Source of the DNA: Vibrio alfacsensis
Lineage (GTDB): Bacteria; Pseudomonadota; Gammaproteobacteria; Enterobacterales; Vibrionaceae
Direction: 5' to 3'
Length of the DNA: 64,000 nt
Assembly: GCF_003544875.1 (NCBI RefSeq)
Contig: NZ_CP032093.1
Span: 372,001-436,000, forward strand
In this document: positions 9,080 to 17,036 of the stretch, piece after piece
Layout: each line of letters begins with the position of its first letter
Position numbering within the stretch: the stretch's first letter is position 1
Translations under genes and position numbers: made by a program
The notes under the pieces: model-generated
The model's input: only the letters and a program-made list of their open reading frames with translations
Told to the model about the DNA's origin: nothing
Database searches by the model: none

Positions 9080-10242
9080 GTGCGATTAATAAAGCATTAT
9101 CAGAACTTGCTGAAAAAGATGCACCATCTGCTTTAACCAAAGCAGAAGTACCAAGCGTCACAAAGAGTAAACCTTGGCTGTGGCTAGTTGCTGGTTTTTC
9201 ATTGAGCTTAGCCGTTGGTGGGTGGGCTGTATCACAGTCGCCATCCTACGCAAAGCAAGATGGGTTGTCTTTACCGAACCTAGCCGATAACACGCTAGAT
9301 TCGTCATCTAAGCCGGTTCACCAAACGGCAGAAATCAAACATTCACCGACGAGTAAAGTCACCCCTGATCTTGATGAAGTGGTGTACACCAAACCACTAG
9401 AAAGAGCGCATCAAGTTTCTGAAACGGTGGTGGTTAAGCCTCAGGAGCAAGCTCAATCTCAGGTGCGAGCTCAACCTAAATCGCATACCCCGTCTCAAGC
9501 TGAGCGTGGTGTGCTGACAAACGATGTTCAAACACCTGCTGTTTCTGTACCGAACGCGGTGCAAAAGCCGGTGCTATTGGCACAAGTCAATCATGAGCCA
9601 AAATCATTGCCTGCCATGGTCCAGGAAAGCTCGATGCGAATAGAGCAAGTTGAGCTTTCTCACCAGCAACTTGCCGAAAAAGCAATAATACGTGCAGATA
9701 AGGCCATGGATGCCAATGACATGAAAGGTGCGTTATCTGCGTTTAATGAAGCACTGCGTTATCAGCCAACGAATGTTGAAGCTCGCCAAAAACTGGCGGC
9801 GTTATATTTTGGTAAAGGCGACACGCGTGAAGCGTACGATATTCTCCAAGCGGGGATTAATTTAGATGTGAACAACCAAGTGTTGCGTCTTGCGCTGTCT
9901 AAGTTGTTGGTGAAAGCCAATCAACCCGAAGCAGCACTGAGCCCACTTGTGCACCTTCCACCAATGCCAAGTCGCGATTATTTAGCTATGCGAGCGGCGC
10001 TAGCCCAGAAGCAAAAACAAAACGATATTGCGTTAGAAAGTTACCAACTGCTCACTCAGCGAGAGCCTGAAAATGCACGCTGGTGGTTGGGGCTTGGGAT
10101 TCAGCAAGAACGAGCAATCGAATTCAAATCGGCAATGGCTTCCTACCAGCAAGCGTTGGGTAAAGTTGGAATTTCAAATCAATCACAGGCGTTCATTCGC
10201 GATCGCTTAAAACTCTTACAACAACTGGAGAGTGCACAATGA
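9064..10242 (+). CDS. mshN: MSHA biogenesis TPR protein MshN
   Basis: About 392 aa. A short cytoplasmic N-terminus (SAINKALSELAEKD), one transmembrane segment (PWLWLVAGFSLSLAVGGWAV), a long Pro/Gln/Ser/Val-rich periplasmic linker, then tetratricopeptide repeats (about 205-385; ADKAMDANDMKGALSAFNEA is the first). It likely scaffolds the periplasmic part of the pilus machine. Start is uncertain: ATG 9064 is given, but TTG 9076 has the better GGAG site and gives MSAINKAL. It overlaps mshM, and its TGA overlaps the ATG of mshE. Confidence 0.88.
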   Translation: MESVLSAINKALSELAEKDAPSALTKAEVPSVTKSKPWLWLVAGFSLSLAVGGWAVSQSPSYAKQDGLSLPNLADNTLDSSSKPVHQTAEIKHSPTSKVTPDLDEVVYTKPLERAHQVSETVVVKPQEQAQSQVRAQPKSHTPSQAERGVLTNDVQTPAVSVPNAVQKPVLLAQVNHEPKSLPAMVQESSMRIEQVELSHQQLAEKAIIRADKAMDANDMKGALSAFNEALRYQPTNVEARQKLAALYFGKGDTREAYDILQAGINLDVNNQVLRLALSKLLVKANQPEAALSPLVHLPPMPSRDYLAMRAALAQKQKQNDIALESYQLLTQREPENARWWLGLGIQQERAIEFKSAMASYQQALGKVGISNQSQAFIRDRLKLLQQLESAQ

Positions 10243-11963
10243 AAATTCAGTTGAGAAAACGCTTAGGCGATCTCTTGGTCGAAGAAAATATTGTTTCGGA
10301 AGATCAAGTTCAGCAGGCCTTATCTGCTCAGAGAAATACAGGTCAGAAGCTTGGCGATGCGTTGATTGATCTTGGCTTTATTACCGAAAAGCAGATGCTG
10401 GAGTTTTTATCTCAGCAGTTAGGTTTGCCGCTGATTGATTTAAGCCGAGCGCCTGTTGATCCTGATGCTGTGCCACTGCTGCCTGAAGTGCATGCGCGTC
10501 GTTTGCGTGCGTTAGTTGTCGCTCAAAATGGCGATACCTTGCGAGTGGCGATGAGTGATCCTGCGGATCTGTTTACCCAAGAGTCGTTGATGAACTTGCT
10601 TGGGCAATATGATCTGGAATTTATCATTGCCCCGGAGCGTCAGTTAATCGAAAGCTTCGACCGCTATTACCGAAGAACGCAAGAAATCGCATCGTTTGCA
10701 GAGCAGTTGCAAGCAGAACATCAAGATTCAGAACGGTTTGAATATGGCATCGATGAGGGTGACAGTGAAGATGTCACGGTTGTTAAGTTAGTTAACTCCA
10801 TGTTTGAAGATGCAGTGCAAGTTGGCGCTTCCGATATCCATATTGAGCCGGACGATAAAGTGCTGCGTTTACGTCAACGTATTGATGGCGTACTGCAAGA
10901 AACCTTGCTTAACGAGGTGAATATTGCTTCTGCATTAGTGTTGCGCTTAAAGCTAATGGCGCACCTCGACATTTCTGAAAAACGTTTGCCGCAAGATGGT
11001 CGCTTTAATATCAAAGTGCGTGGTCAGTCGATTGATATTCGTATGTCAACGCTGCCAACACAATATGGCGAATCCGTGGTTATGCGTTTGCTTAACCAGT
11101 CATCAGGTCTAAGAAAGTTGGAAGATTCTGGTTTGCCTCCTGAGTTGTTGGCGCGTTTACGTCATCAACTGGCTCGCCCGCATGGCATGATCCTCGTAAC
11201 AGGACCAACAGGTTCGGGTAAAACTACCACGCTTTATGGTGCTTTGAGTGAACTTAATGAGCCAGGTAAAAAGATCATCACAGCAGAAGATCCAGTGGAA
11301 TACCGCTTACCTCGCATTACCCAAGTACAGATCAACAGTAAGATTGATCTGACGTTTTCTCGTGTGTTGCGTACTTTCTTACGTCAGGATCCGGATATCA
11401 TCCTTATCGGTGAGATGCGAGATCAAGAAACGGTTGAAATCGGCTTACGAGCCGCGCTGACAGGTCACTTAGTGTTGAGCACGTTGCATACGAACGATGC
11501 AATCGAAAGTGCACTGCGCATGATCGACATGGGGGCGCCGGGTTACTTGGTCGCAAGTGCGGTGCGGGCGGTGGTTGCTCAGCGTCTGGTTCGCCGTGTG
11601 TGTCCAGATTGCAAAACCACAGATGAACTTGATGCGCCTCGTCGGTATTGGTTAGCTGAACGCTTCCCAAATCAGGTGGGGACGACATTCCATCGAGGCC
11701 TTGGTTGCCAAAACTGTAATATGACCGGTTACCGTGGTCGAATCGGTGTATTCGAAATCTTAGAGCTTGAACAAGAAATGATGGATAAGTTGCGTGCTAA
11801 CGATGCGGTTGGTTTTGCACAGGTCGCTCGTCGCTCGCCAAACTATAAGCCACTGCTAGCCTCGGCAATGGAGCTCGCTCTGCAAGGCACCGTCAGCCTT
11901 GATGAAGTGATGGCACTGGGAGAGGGTGATGCCTCTGGTCAAGCTGAACCGATCTTAATATAG
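10239..11963 (+). CDS. mshE: MSHA pilus assembly ATPase MshE
   Basis: 574 aa GspE/PilB-type hexameric ATPase driving pilus extension. Residues 1-145 are two MshEN motifs (RLGDLLVEENIVSEDQVQQA and KLGDALIDLGFITEKQMLEF), the prototype c-di-GMP-binding domain. The catalytic part has Walker A GPTGSGKT (322-329), an Asp box, Walker B (DPDIILIGEMRD), a His box (LSTLHTNDA) and a four-cysteine zinc motif (CPDC about 457, CQNC about 489). Co-translated with mshN (ATGA overlap). MSHA extension is therefore expected to respond to cyclic-di-GMP. Confidence 0.97.
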   Translation: MKIQLRKRLGDLLVEENIVSEDQVQQALSAQRNTGQKLGDALIDLGFITEKQMLEFLSQQLGLPLIDLSRAPVDPDAVPLLPEVHARRLRALVVAQNGDTLRVAMSDPADLFTQESLMNLLGQYDLEFIIAPERQLIESFDRYYRRTQEIASFAEQLQAEHQDSERFEYGIDEGDSEDVTVVKLVNSMFEDAVQVGASDIHIEPDDKVLRLRQRIDGVLQETLLNEVNIASALVLRLKLMAHLDISEKRLPQDGRFNIKVRGQSIDIRMSTLPTQYGESVVMRLLNQSSGLRKLEDSGLPPELLARLRHQLARPHGMILVTGPTGSGKTTTLYGALSELNEPGKKIITAEDPVEYRLPRITQVQINSKIDLTFSRVLRTFLRQDPDIILIGEMRDQETVEIGLRAALTGHLVLSTLHTNDAIESALRMIDMGAPGYLVASAVRAVVAQRLVRRVCPDCKTTDELDAPRRYWLAERFPNQVGTTFHRGLGCQNCNMTGYRGRIGVFEILELEQEMMDKLRANDAVGFAQVARRSPNYKPLLASAMELALQGTVSLDEVMALGEGDASGQAEPILI

Positions 11964-11971
11964 GTAAGTGA

Positions 11972-13194
11972 ATGCCAACTTTTCGTTACCAAGGCCGCTC
12001 TCTAGACGGTAAAGCCACCAGTGGTAAAGTGGATGCCGTCAATGCAGAAGCCGCAGCAGAAGCATTGATGAACAAGGGGATTATCCCGCTTAACATTCGC
12101 TTAGAAAAAGAAGCCATGAAGAACAAAGTGAGCTTAGCAAAGCTCCTTGTTCCGGCGATCCCTCTGGAAGCGATCATTCTATTCTCACGTCAGTTGTTTA
12201 GTTTAACCAAAGCCGGCGTGCCGTTGCTTCGCTCTATGCGCGGACTTTTACAGAACTGTGAGAACAAGCAGCTGAAAGACGCGCTTGAAGATGTGGTTTC
12301 TGAATTGAGTAATGGTCGTGGTTTATCTTCTGCGATGCAGCCACATACCAAAGTATTCAGCCCGTTATTTGTCTCAATGATCAACGTCGGTGAGAACACT
12401 GGTCGTCTCGATCAAGCGTTGCTGCAATTGGCCAACTATTACGAACAAGAGCTTGAAACGCGCAAACGCATCAAAGCGGCGATGCGCTATCCGACGTTTG
12501 TGATCGTGTTCATCACCATTGCGATGTTTATCCTGAATATCTTGGTGATTCCTGAGTTCGCTTCGATGTTCTCGCGTTTTGGTGTCGACTTGCCATTGCC
12601 AACCCGGATCTTGATTGGGACGTCAAACTTCTTTGTTCACTACTGGGGATTGTTGATTGCCGCGATTGTCGGAGCATTTTTTGTTTTTAAAGCTTGGGTC
12701 GCAACGGCAGACGGGCAAGAGGCGTTTGATAAATTTCGTTTACGCTTGCCAATTGTCGGGGGCATTGTAAACCGAGCGCAGTTATCGCGTTTTGCGCGCA
12801 CGTTCTCATTGATGCTCAAATCCGGTGTGCCACTAAACCAGTCATTAGCATTGGCGGGGGAGGCGCTGGGCAACAAGTTTCTTGAAAACCGCATTTTAGA
12901 AATGAAAGCCTCAATTGAAGCGGGCAGCACCATCTCTGTCACGGCGATCAACAGTAAAATCTTTACGCCGTTGGTCATACAGATGATCGCGGTGGGGGAA
13001 GAAACCGGTCGTATTGATGAACTCTTGCTTGAGGTGTCGGATTTTATGATCGTGAGGTGGATTACGATCTAAAAACCCTGACCGCTAGAATAGAACCATT
13101 ACTTTTGGTCATTGTTGCCGGCATGGTAATGGTGTTGGCGCTGGGTATCTTCCTGCCGATGTGGGGCATGTTGGACATCATCAAAGGCGGTTAA
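11972..13194 (+). pseudogene. mshG: MSHA platform protein MshG, frameshifted near the 3' end
   Basis: Inner-membrane GspF/PilC-type platform protein. The first frame (11972-13072) has two GspF domains with their membrane segments and the repeated signatures (FSRQLFSLTKAGVPLLRSM; FARTFSLMLKSGVPLNQSL; INVGENTGRLD; IAVGEETGRID). It then ends abruptly in MIVRWITI. The next frame to 13194 continues the family C-terminus (YDLKTLTARIEPLLLVIVAG, GIFLPMWGMLDIIKGG). One T missing from the run at 13042-13045 restores a 407-aa protein of normal length. Probably intact in the organism. Fits between mshE (8 bases) and mshF (3 bases). Confidence 0.88.
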
Positions 13195-13197
13195 AAC

Positions 13198-13659
13198 ATG
13201 GTTGAAAACCCAAGGAGGGCAACGGCCATTCTCGGTGGTTTGGTGGTGATGATCGTGCTGGTGGCTTTTGTGCAGAATCTAAAGCCTATCGAACAAGAAG
13301 CGAGTTTATCTGGCAGCAAAATGGCGAAAGCTTGGATGCGCGCCAGTATTCAGCGTTATCAGCAAGCTTGGCTCGTCAGTGGGGAGCCTAACGTTCTGAT
13401 GATGGATGGCTTTAAGCTGCACATGACCGATGAAGGGTTGGTGTCGCCATTTACATCCGATGGGGAACTGGATTGTGACTATTGGTTGGCGGTGCATTAC
13501 CCACAACGCAAGATTATGGCGAGCGAGTTGTTGAAAATTCGTGGCGTAGTTAAAAGTAATAATTATATGTGTGATTATACTTACGCAAATGGTTATAAAG
13601 TTGTAGTTATATCGAGTGGTAACCAGTTGAAATTGAGTGTCGAAAACTCGGCGGAGTGA
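13198..13659 (+). CDS. mshF: MSHA biogenesis protein MshF
   Basis: 153 aa, one N-terminal transmembrane segment (ATAILGGLVVMIVLVAFV, about residues 9-26) followed by a periplasmic domain of about 120 residues with no motif I recognise. Named by its position directly after mshG and before the pilin gene, as in other Vibrio. No prepilin cleavage site (no Gly before a Phe/Met-TLIE pattern), so it is an accessory protein and not a pilin. Confidence 0.8.
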   Translation: MVENPRRATAILGGLVVMIVLVAFVQNLKPIEQEASLSGSKMAKAWMRASIQRYQQAWLVSGEPNVLMMDGFKLHMTDEGLVSPFTSDGELDCDYWLAVHYPQRKIMASELLKIRGVVKSNNYMCDYTYANGYKVVVISSGNQLKLSVENSAE

Positions 13660-13701
13660 ATTATTTGACACCTTAGTACTACAAATGGTCCATAAAGTCG
13701 G

Positions 13702-13707
13702 TATAAT
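13702..13707 (+). promoter_or_regulatory. possible mshA promoter, -10 element
   Basis: A perfect TATAAT lies in the 184-base gap between mshF and mshA. The -35 at 17 bases (CTACAA) is weak. A separate pilin-operon promoter is known in V. cholerae, and an unusually long gap within this locus supports one here. Confidence 0.4.
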
Positions 13708-13735
13708 GCAAACATTTCCATAAGAAAAAAGTTGT

Positions 13736-13759
13736 AACATGACGTAAATGTGTCACGTT
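13736..13759. repeat. imperfect inverted repeat in the mshA leader
   Basis: AACATGAC and GTCACGTT face each other over 8 bases (one mismatch), between the proposed -10 and mshA. It could be an operator or an RNA hairpin. Confidence 0.4.
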
Positions 13760-13843
13760 GGCTTTTATTATGGCTTCAAACAACAGGGTCATGTGACCAA
13801 AACTTTGCAGTCACTCTGCATGCTTACATAGAGAGAAAAAACA

Positions 13844-14329
13844 ATGAAAAGACAAGGTGGTTTTACCCTTATCGAATTGGTAGTGGTTATTGTGATCCTA
13901 GGCATTCTAGCGGTGACGGCTGCTCCACGTTTCCTTAACCTGCAAGATGATGCTCGTAATTCAACCCTTGATGGTCTAGCTGGAGCGATTCAAGGTGCTT
14001 CTGGCATCATTTATGGCAAGGCTGCAATTGAGGGTATTGAAGCTTTAGATGCTGGTGCGAGTGTTGCAGTATCAACAGATAATGGCGATGTTTTGACTAA
14101 ATTTGGTTACCCAACTGCAATTAAAGCAAACATCGAAACAATGGTTCAAGGTGTTGGTGATAACGAGGACTTCCAGTTTATCAAAGTTGGTTCTACAGCC
14201 TCGCAAGCTTGGGCTACATTTGGTATCCCGTCTTACACCAAATCTTGTGTAAAATACACAGAAGCTACACCTAAAACAGAAGCGAAAGCTGAAAGAACTG
14301 ATGTAGAGGCTGATTGTAAAACAAACTAA
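13844..14329 (+). CDS. mshA: MSHA major pilin MshA
   Basis: Type IVa prepilin of 161 aa: five-residue leader MKRQG, cleavage before GFTLIEL, Glu5 conserved, then the hydrophobic assembly helix ([20 protein letters not shown]) and the MshA-like [19 protein letters not shown]. Two C-terminal cysteines ([18 protein letters not shown]) can form the pilin disulfide loop. Good ribosome site (AGAGAG) and a strong terminator after the gene fit high expression. MshB is the main alternative, as these pilins are alike, but the N-terminal sequence looks more like MshA. Confidence 0.85.
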   Translation: MKRQGGFTLIELVVVIVILGILAVTAAPRFLNLQDDARNSTLDGLAGAIQGASGIIYGKAAIEGIEALDAGASVAVSTDNGDVLTKFGYPTAIKANIETMVQGVGDNEDFQFIKVGSTASQAWATFGIPSYTKSCVKYTEATPKTEAKAERTDVEADCKTN

Positions 14330-14346
14330 CTAACTGGTGTTGTTTG

Positions 14347-14384
14347 AAGATAAAGATCAGTTGAACTGATCTTTATCTTATTTA
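14347..14384 (+). terminator. long perfect hairpin after mshA
   Basis: A 15-base perfect stem (AAGATAAAGATCAGT and its complement) with a 3-base loop and a T-rich tail. It probably stops most transcripts after mshA while letting some through to the minor pilin genes, as expected for a major-pilin gene at the head of an operon. Confidence 0.75.
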
Positions 14385-14408
14385 TTGATTAATCTCGGAA
14401 TGCTTAAT

Positions 14409-14642
14409 ATGCGTGAATCCTCCGGTTTGAGCTCTGTTGAGTTCGTTGTTGTTTTAATTCTCCTCGGTGTGATTGGCTATGTGGTATTACCAAGATTTAT
14501 CAGCTTTGAAGCAGAAACCTATGAAGCGAAGTGGGAGCAAACCAAGCAAACCGCAGAGCATGTTTCTGAATCGTTGAGCAATAAAGAAACTTACGATCGC
14601 ATCGAGAAAGAGCTAGATGAAGCCAAAGGTGACAATAACTAG
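14409..14642 (+). CDS. small type IV pilin-like protein
   Basis: About 77 aa. It has a short leader MRESSG, a likely prepilin cleavage before LSSVEF (Glu at +5), a hydrophobic helix (VVVLILLGVIGYVVLPRF) and then only about 45 charged residues that look like a helix (EAKWEQTKQTAEHVSESLSN). No cysteines, no globular pilin domain. I do not recognise it as mshB, which lies before mshA in V. cholerae and is absent here. ATG 14409 has CGGA nine bases upstream; ATG 14400 and TTG 14385 are in frame. It may be a minor pilin, a regulator of the pilin helix bundle, or a pilin gene remnant. Confidence 0.6.
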   Translation: MRESSGLSSVEFVVVLILLGVIGYVVLPRFISFEAETYEAKWEQTKQTAEHVSESLSNKETYDRIEKELDEAKGDNN

Positions 14643-14756
14643 CCACAACGCGAAACGTATGCCGCTCACACTTCATATAAAATGTGATAACTCTATCATT
14701 ACTCTAATAATTTCATCTTATACTTAATTTGCTTGTTCTGGACCTAAGGTTGGGTT

Positions 14757-15242
14757 ATGAAAAATCGCAGCTCTGCATTTGGGTTTACGCTGATGGAATT
14801 GATCTTAGTGATCGTTCTGCTTTCTATTCTTTCGCTTTATGCGGCCAGCCGTTTTATGGGCACGGCTAGCATCTCCGCTTATGCACTTCAAGAACAAACC
14901 ATTTCCGTGATCCGCCAAGTACAAGTTAACCGCATGCAGTCAAATGTCGATGATGAAGACACCAACTTTATTCTCGAAGTTTCTGGCTCCTGTATTGGCT
15001 CGAAAGCCGCATGTGACATGAACAAGGCTCAGCGTGAATCTCGCAGTGATTATGTGGCTGATCCACAGGCGGTATTTGAGTTAAGTGGTGGCACTTCACC
15101 GATAAAGTTTAATCTTTTAGGTAACCCACTAGGCTCTGCTTCTGCCGGAGTATCTATCCTGATCCGAGATAAAAATGGCGGTAGCCGCTGCCGTGTGGAA
15201 ATCAACAGTCAAGGGTATGTGTTTGAGGGAGCGTGCTCATGA
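14757..15242 (+). CDS. mshC: MSHA minor pilin MshC
   Basis: 161 aa type IV prepilin: leader MKNRSSAFG, cleavage before FTLMEL, Glu5 present, helix ILVIVLLSILSLYAASRFMG. The globular part has four cysteines (GSCIGSKAAC; SRCRVEIN; EGACS). Presumed to be part of the minor-pilin tip complex that primes the pilus. Its stop TGA overlaps the ATG of mshD. Confidence 0.9.
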   Translation: MKNRSSAFGFTLMELILVIVLLSILSLYAASRFMGTASISAYALQEQTISVIRQVQVNRMQSNVDDEDTNFILEVSGSCIGSKAACDMNKAQRESRSDYVADPQAVFELSGGTSPIKFNLLGNPLGSASAGVSILIRDKNGGSRCRVEINSQGYVFEGACS

Positions 15243-15889
15243 CGCGTCTAAACATGAAGCGCTTAATCCTGAAACGCTCAAGCAATAAAAGGCTCAAGAG
15301 CCAAGGCGGCATGACCTTGATTGAAATGGTCATCGCCATCGTTTTGATGGGCATTGCCATGATTGCCTATACCTCCTTTCTTGTTCCACAGTTGCGTGAT
15401 TCTGCAACGCCTCATTATCAAACTCGCGCTGCTGCCTTAGCGCAAAGTTTTATGTCGCAAATATTGGCGCGGGGTTTTGATGAAAACAGCGACTTTGATG
15501 GTGGCGTGATTCGCTGTGGAGAGGGGCCAACTGGTGCGAGACAACAGAGTTGTACTGAGCCTGATGGTTTAGGCGAAGACAGCGGAGAAAATCGACCAAG
15601 TGATTTTAATGACGTTGATGATTACATCGGCTGTTGGAGTACGCCTACAACGGTCAATAATTGTCAGGGAAAAGAGCGCGGAAACATCAGTGATATTTTG
15701 GGTGAAGACAGCGGTGACAGTTACAAGAATTTTAGGGTTGAGGTGAAAGTCGCTTATTACGATATTACGGAAGATGGCTCTGCACCTACGGAGTCCACGA
15801 TTATCACGCCTTATAAAAAAGTGACGCTGACCATTTACTCTAGCAATACCCAACCGTTATCACTTTCGGCTTTTAGAGGAAACTACTGA
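15239..15889 (+). CDS. mshD: MSHA minor pilin MshD
   Basis: 216 aa prepilin with an unusually long basic leader (about 23 residues, ending KSQGG) before MTLIEMVIAIVLMGIAM. A GspI/PilV-like minor pilin (two cysteine pairs, CGEGPTGARQQSC and CWSTPTTVNNC). ATG 15239 overlaps the mshC stop (ATGA) and has GAGGGAG upstream; a GTG at 15233 is in frame but badly placed. Its stop at 15889 shares a base with the mshO start. Confidence 0.9.
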   Translation: MTRLNMKRLILKRSSNKRLKSQGGMTLIEMVIAIVLMGIAMIAYTSFLVPQLRDSATPHYQTRAAALAQSFMSQILARGFDENSDFDGGVIRCGEGPTGARQQSCTEPDGLGEDSGENRPSDFNDVDDYIGCWSTPTTVNNCQGKERGNISDILGEDSGDSYKNFRVEVKVAYYDITEDGSAPTESTIITPYKKVTLTIYSSNTQPLSLSAFRGNY

Positions 15890-16594
15890 TGAAAATGCGG
15901 GGTTTTACTTTAATTGAGATGATCGCCACGATCGTGATTGGCAGCATCATGATGCTTGGTATTGCCGGTTATGTGAAGTTGGGGATGAAAGGCTATGCAG
16001 ACTCTATCGACCGCCAGCGAATTCAGACTCAAGCGCAGTTTGTATTAGAAAAAATGTCACGCGAGATTCGCCATGCGGTACCCAATAGCTTTTATGAACC
16101 CTCAAGCGATTGTTTGGCGTTTGTACCAATTGAGTTCTCTGGCTTTTACAATTTAAGTGATGGAAATTTAGAATTTCTTCTTGGTAATGATATCGACCGA
16201 GAAACAATGCCCAAAGACAGTTGGTTAGTGATAAACCCAAGTCGCATCGAAGATTTGTTGCCGGCATCTCCGCAAAGTTTCAGTGAGTGAACTTTCTAAA
16301 AAAGATGGCGTTTTTACGATTTCAGGCGCCGCAGATAGCATTGATAGTTCTTCTATTTCCAGCCGTCACTATATCTACCAAGAAAACTCGCAAGTGAGTT
16401 ATTGCTTTGACAGTGGCCGAATTACTCGCAATGGGGTGACGGTTGCAGAGAACGTTAATGTCGCTAAAAGCAAGATGCACTATAAAGAGCCAACTCTCCA
16501 ACGCGGTGGCCTTGTGCACATCAATTTAGAGTTTGAACGAGACGGTGAGCGCAGTGTTTACCAACAAGACGTGCAGGTGCTCAATGTCCCATAG
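15889..16594 (+). pseudogene. mshO: MSHA minor pilin MshO, one frameshift
   Basis: GspJ/PilW-like prepilin: leader MKMRG, FTLIEMIATIVIGSIMMLG, then an FVLEKMSREIRHAVPNSF motif typical of this family. The frame stops at 16290 (ending SPQSFSE), and the next frame carries on from 16280 (VSELSKKDGVFTISGAADSI) to 16594. Removing one base from the TTT at 16278-16280 (or adding two) joins them into about 234 aa, a usual MshO length. Probably a sequencing indel. The 3' end overlaps mshP by 11 bases. Confidence 0.82.
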
Positions 16595-17036
16595 AAGAAA
16601 GCCTCAAGGCAATGTCTTAATCATCGTGCTGTTCGTCATTATCGTGATGGGCTTTTTGGCTTCGTCATTAATGCGTGTGAATTGGTCCAACCAAAGCACA
16701 CTCACTCGTGAATTTTTAGGAACCAAAGCGTGGTTTATCGCCCAATCTGCCAATGAGTGGGCGCTTACTCAGCTTTATCCATTAAACGGAACCAGCGCCG
16801 CGCTTACAACGCTTTGTTCAAATGACGTCGATGGCGAGACGCCTGACGTAGCTCAGGGAACAGGGTGTGAGTTAAAAGCGATGACATGTTCAGAAATCGG
16901 CACCTTTAATAAAGGTGCCTCAGATGCAGAATCTCTATTTAAGGTGCAAGCTACGGCAACTTGTGGCTCCGGGGTGACAAAAGTTCAGCGGCAACAAGAG
17001 ATTTGGGTTAGGAGTATCAACAATAATGAAAAATAA
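16584..17036 (+). CDS. mshP: MSHA biogenesis protein MshP
   Basis: 150 aa with basic N-terminus MSHRRKPQG and a hydrophobic helix NVLIIVLFVIIVMGFLASSL, like PilX-type minor pilins but with Asn after the Gly and no Glu5. ATG 16584 was chosen as it overlaps mshO and directly precedes the KPQG cleavage-like site. Three cysteine-containing segments follow. Overlaps the proposed mshQ start (17026). Confidence 0.85.
   Translation: MSHRRKPQGNVLIIVLFVIIVMGFLASSLMRVNWSNQSTLTREFLGTKAWFIAQSANEWALTQLYPLNGTSAALTTLCSNDVDGETPDVAQGTGCELKAMTCSEIGTFNKGASDAESLFKVQATATCGSGVTKVQRQQEIWVRSINNNEK

Noticed and set aside
13750-13938. 62-codon frame across the mshA start
   Set aside because: Out-of-frame shadow of mshA and its leader; no similarity.
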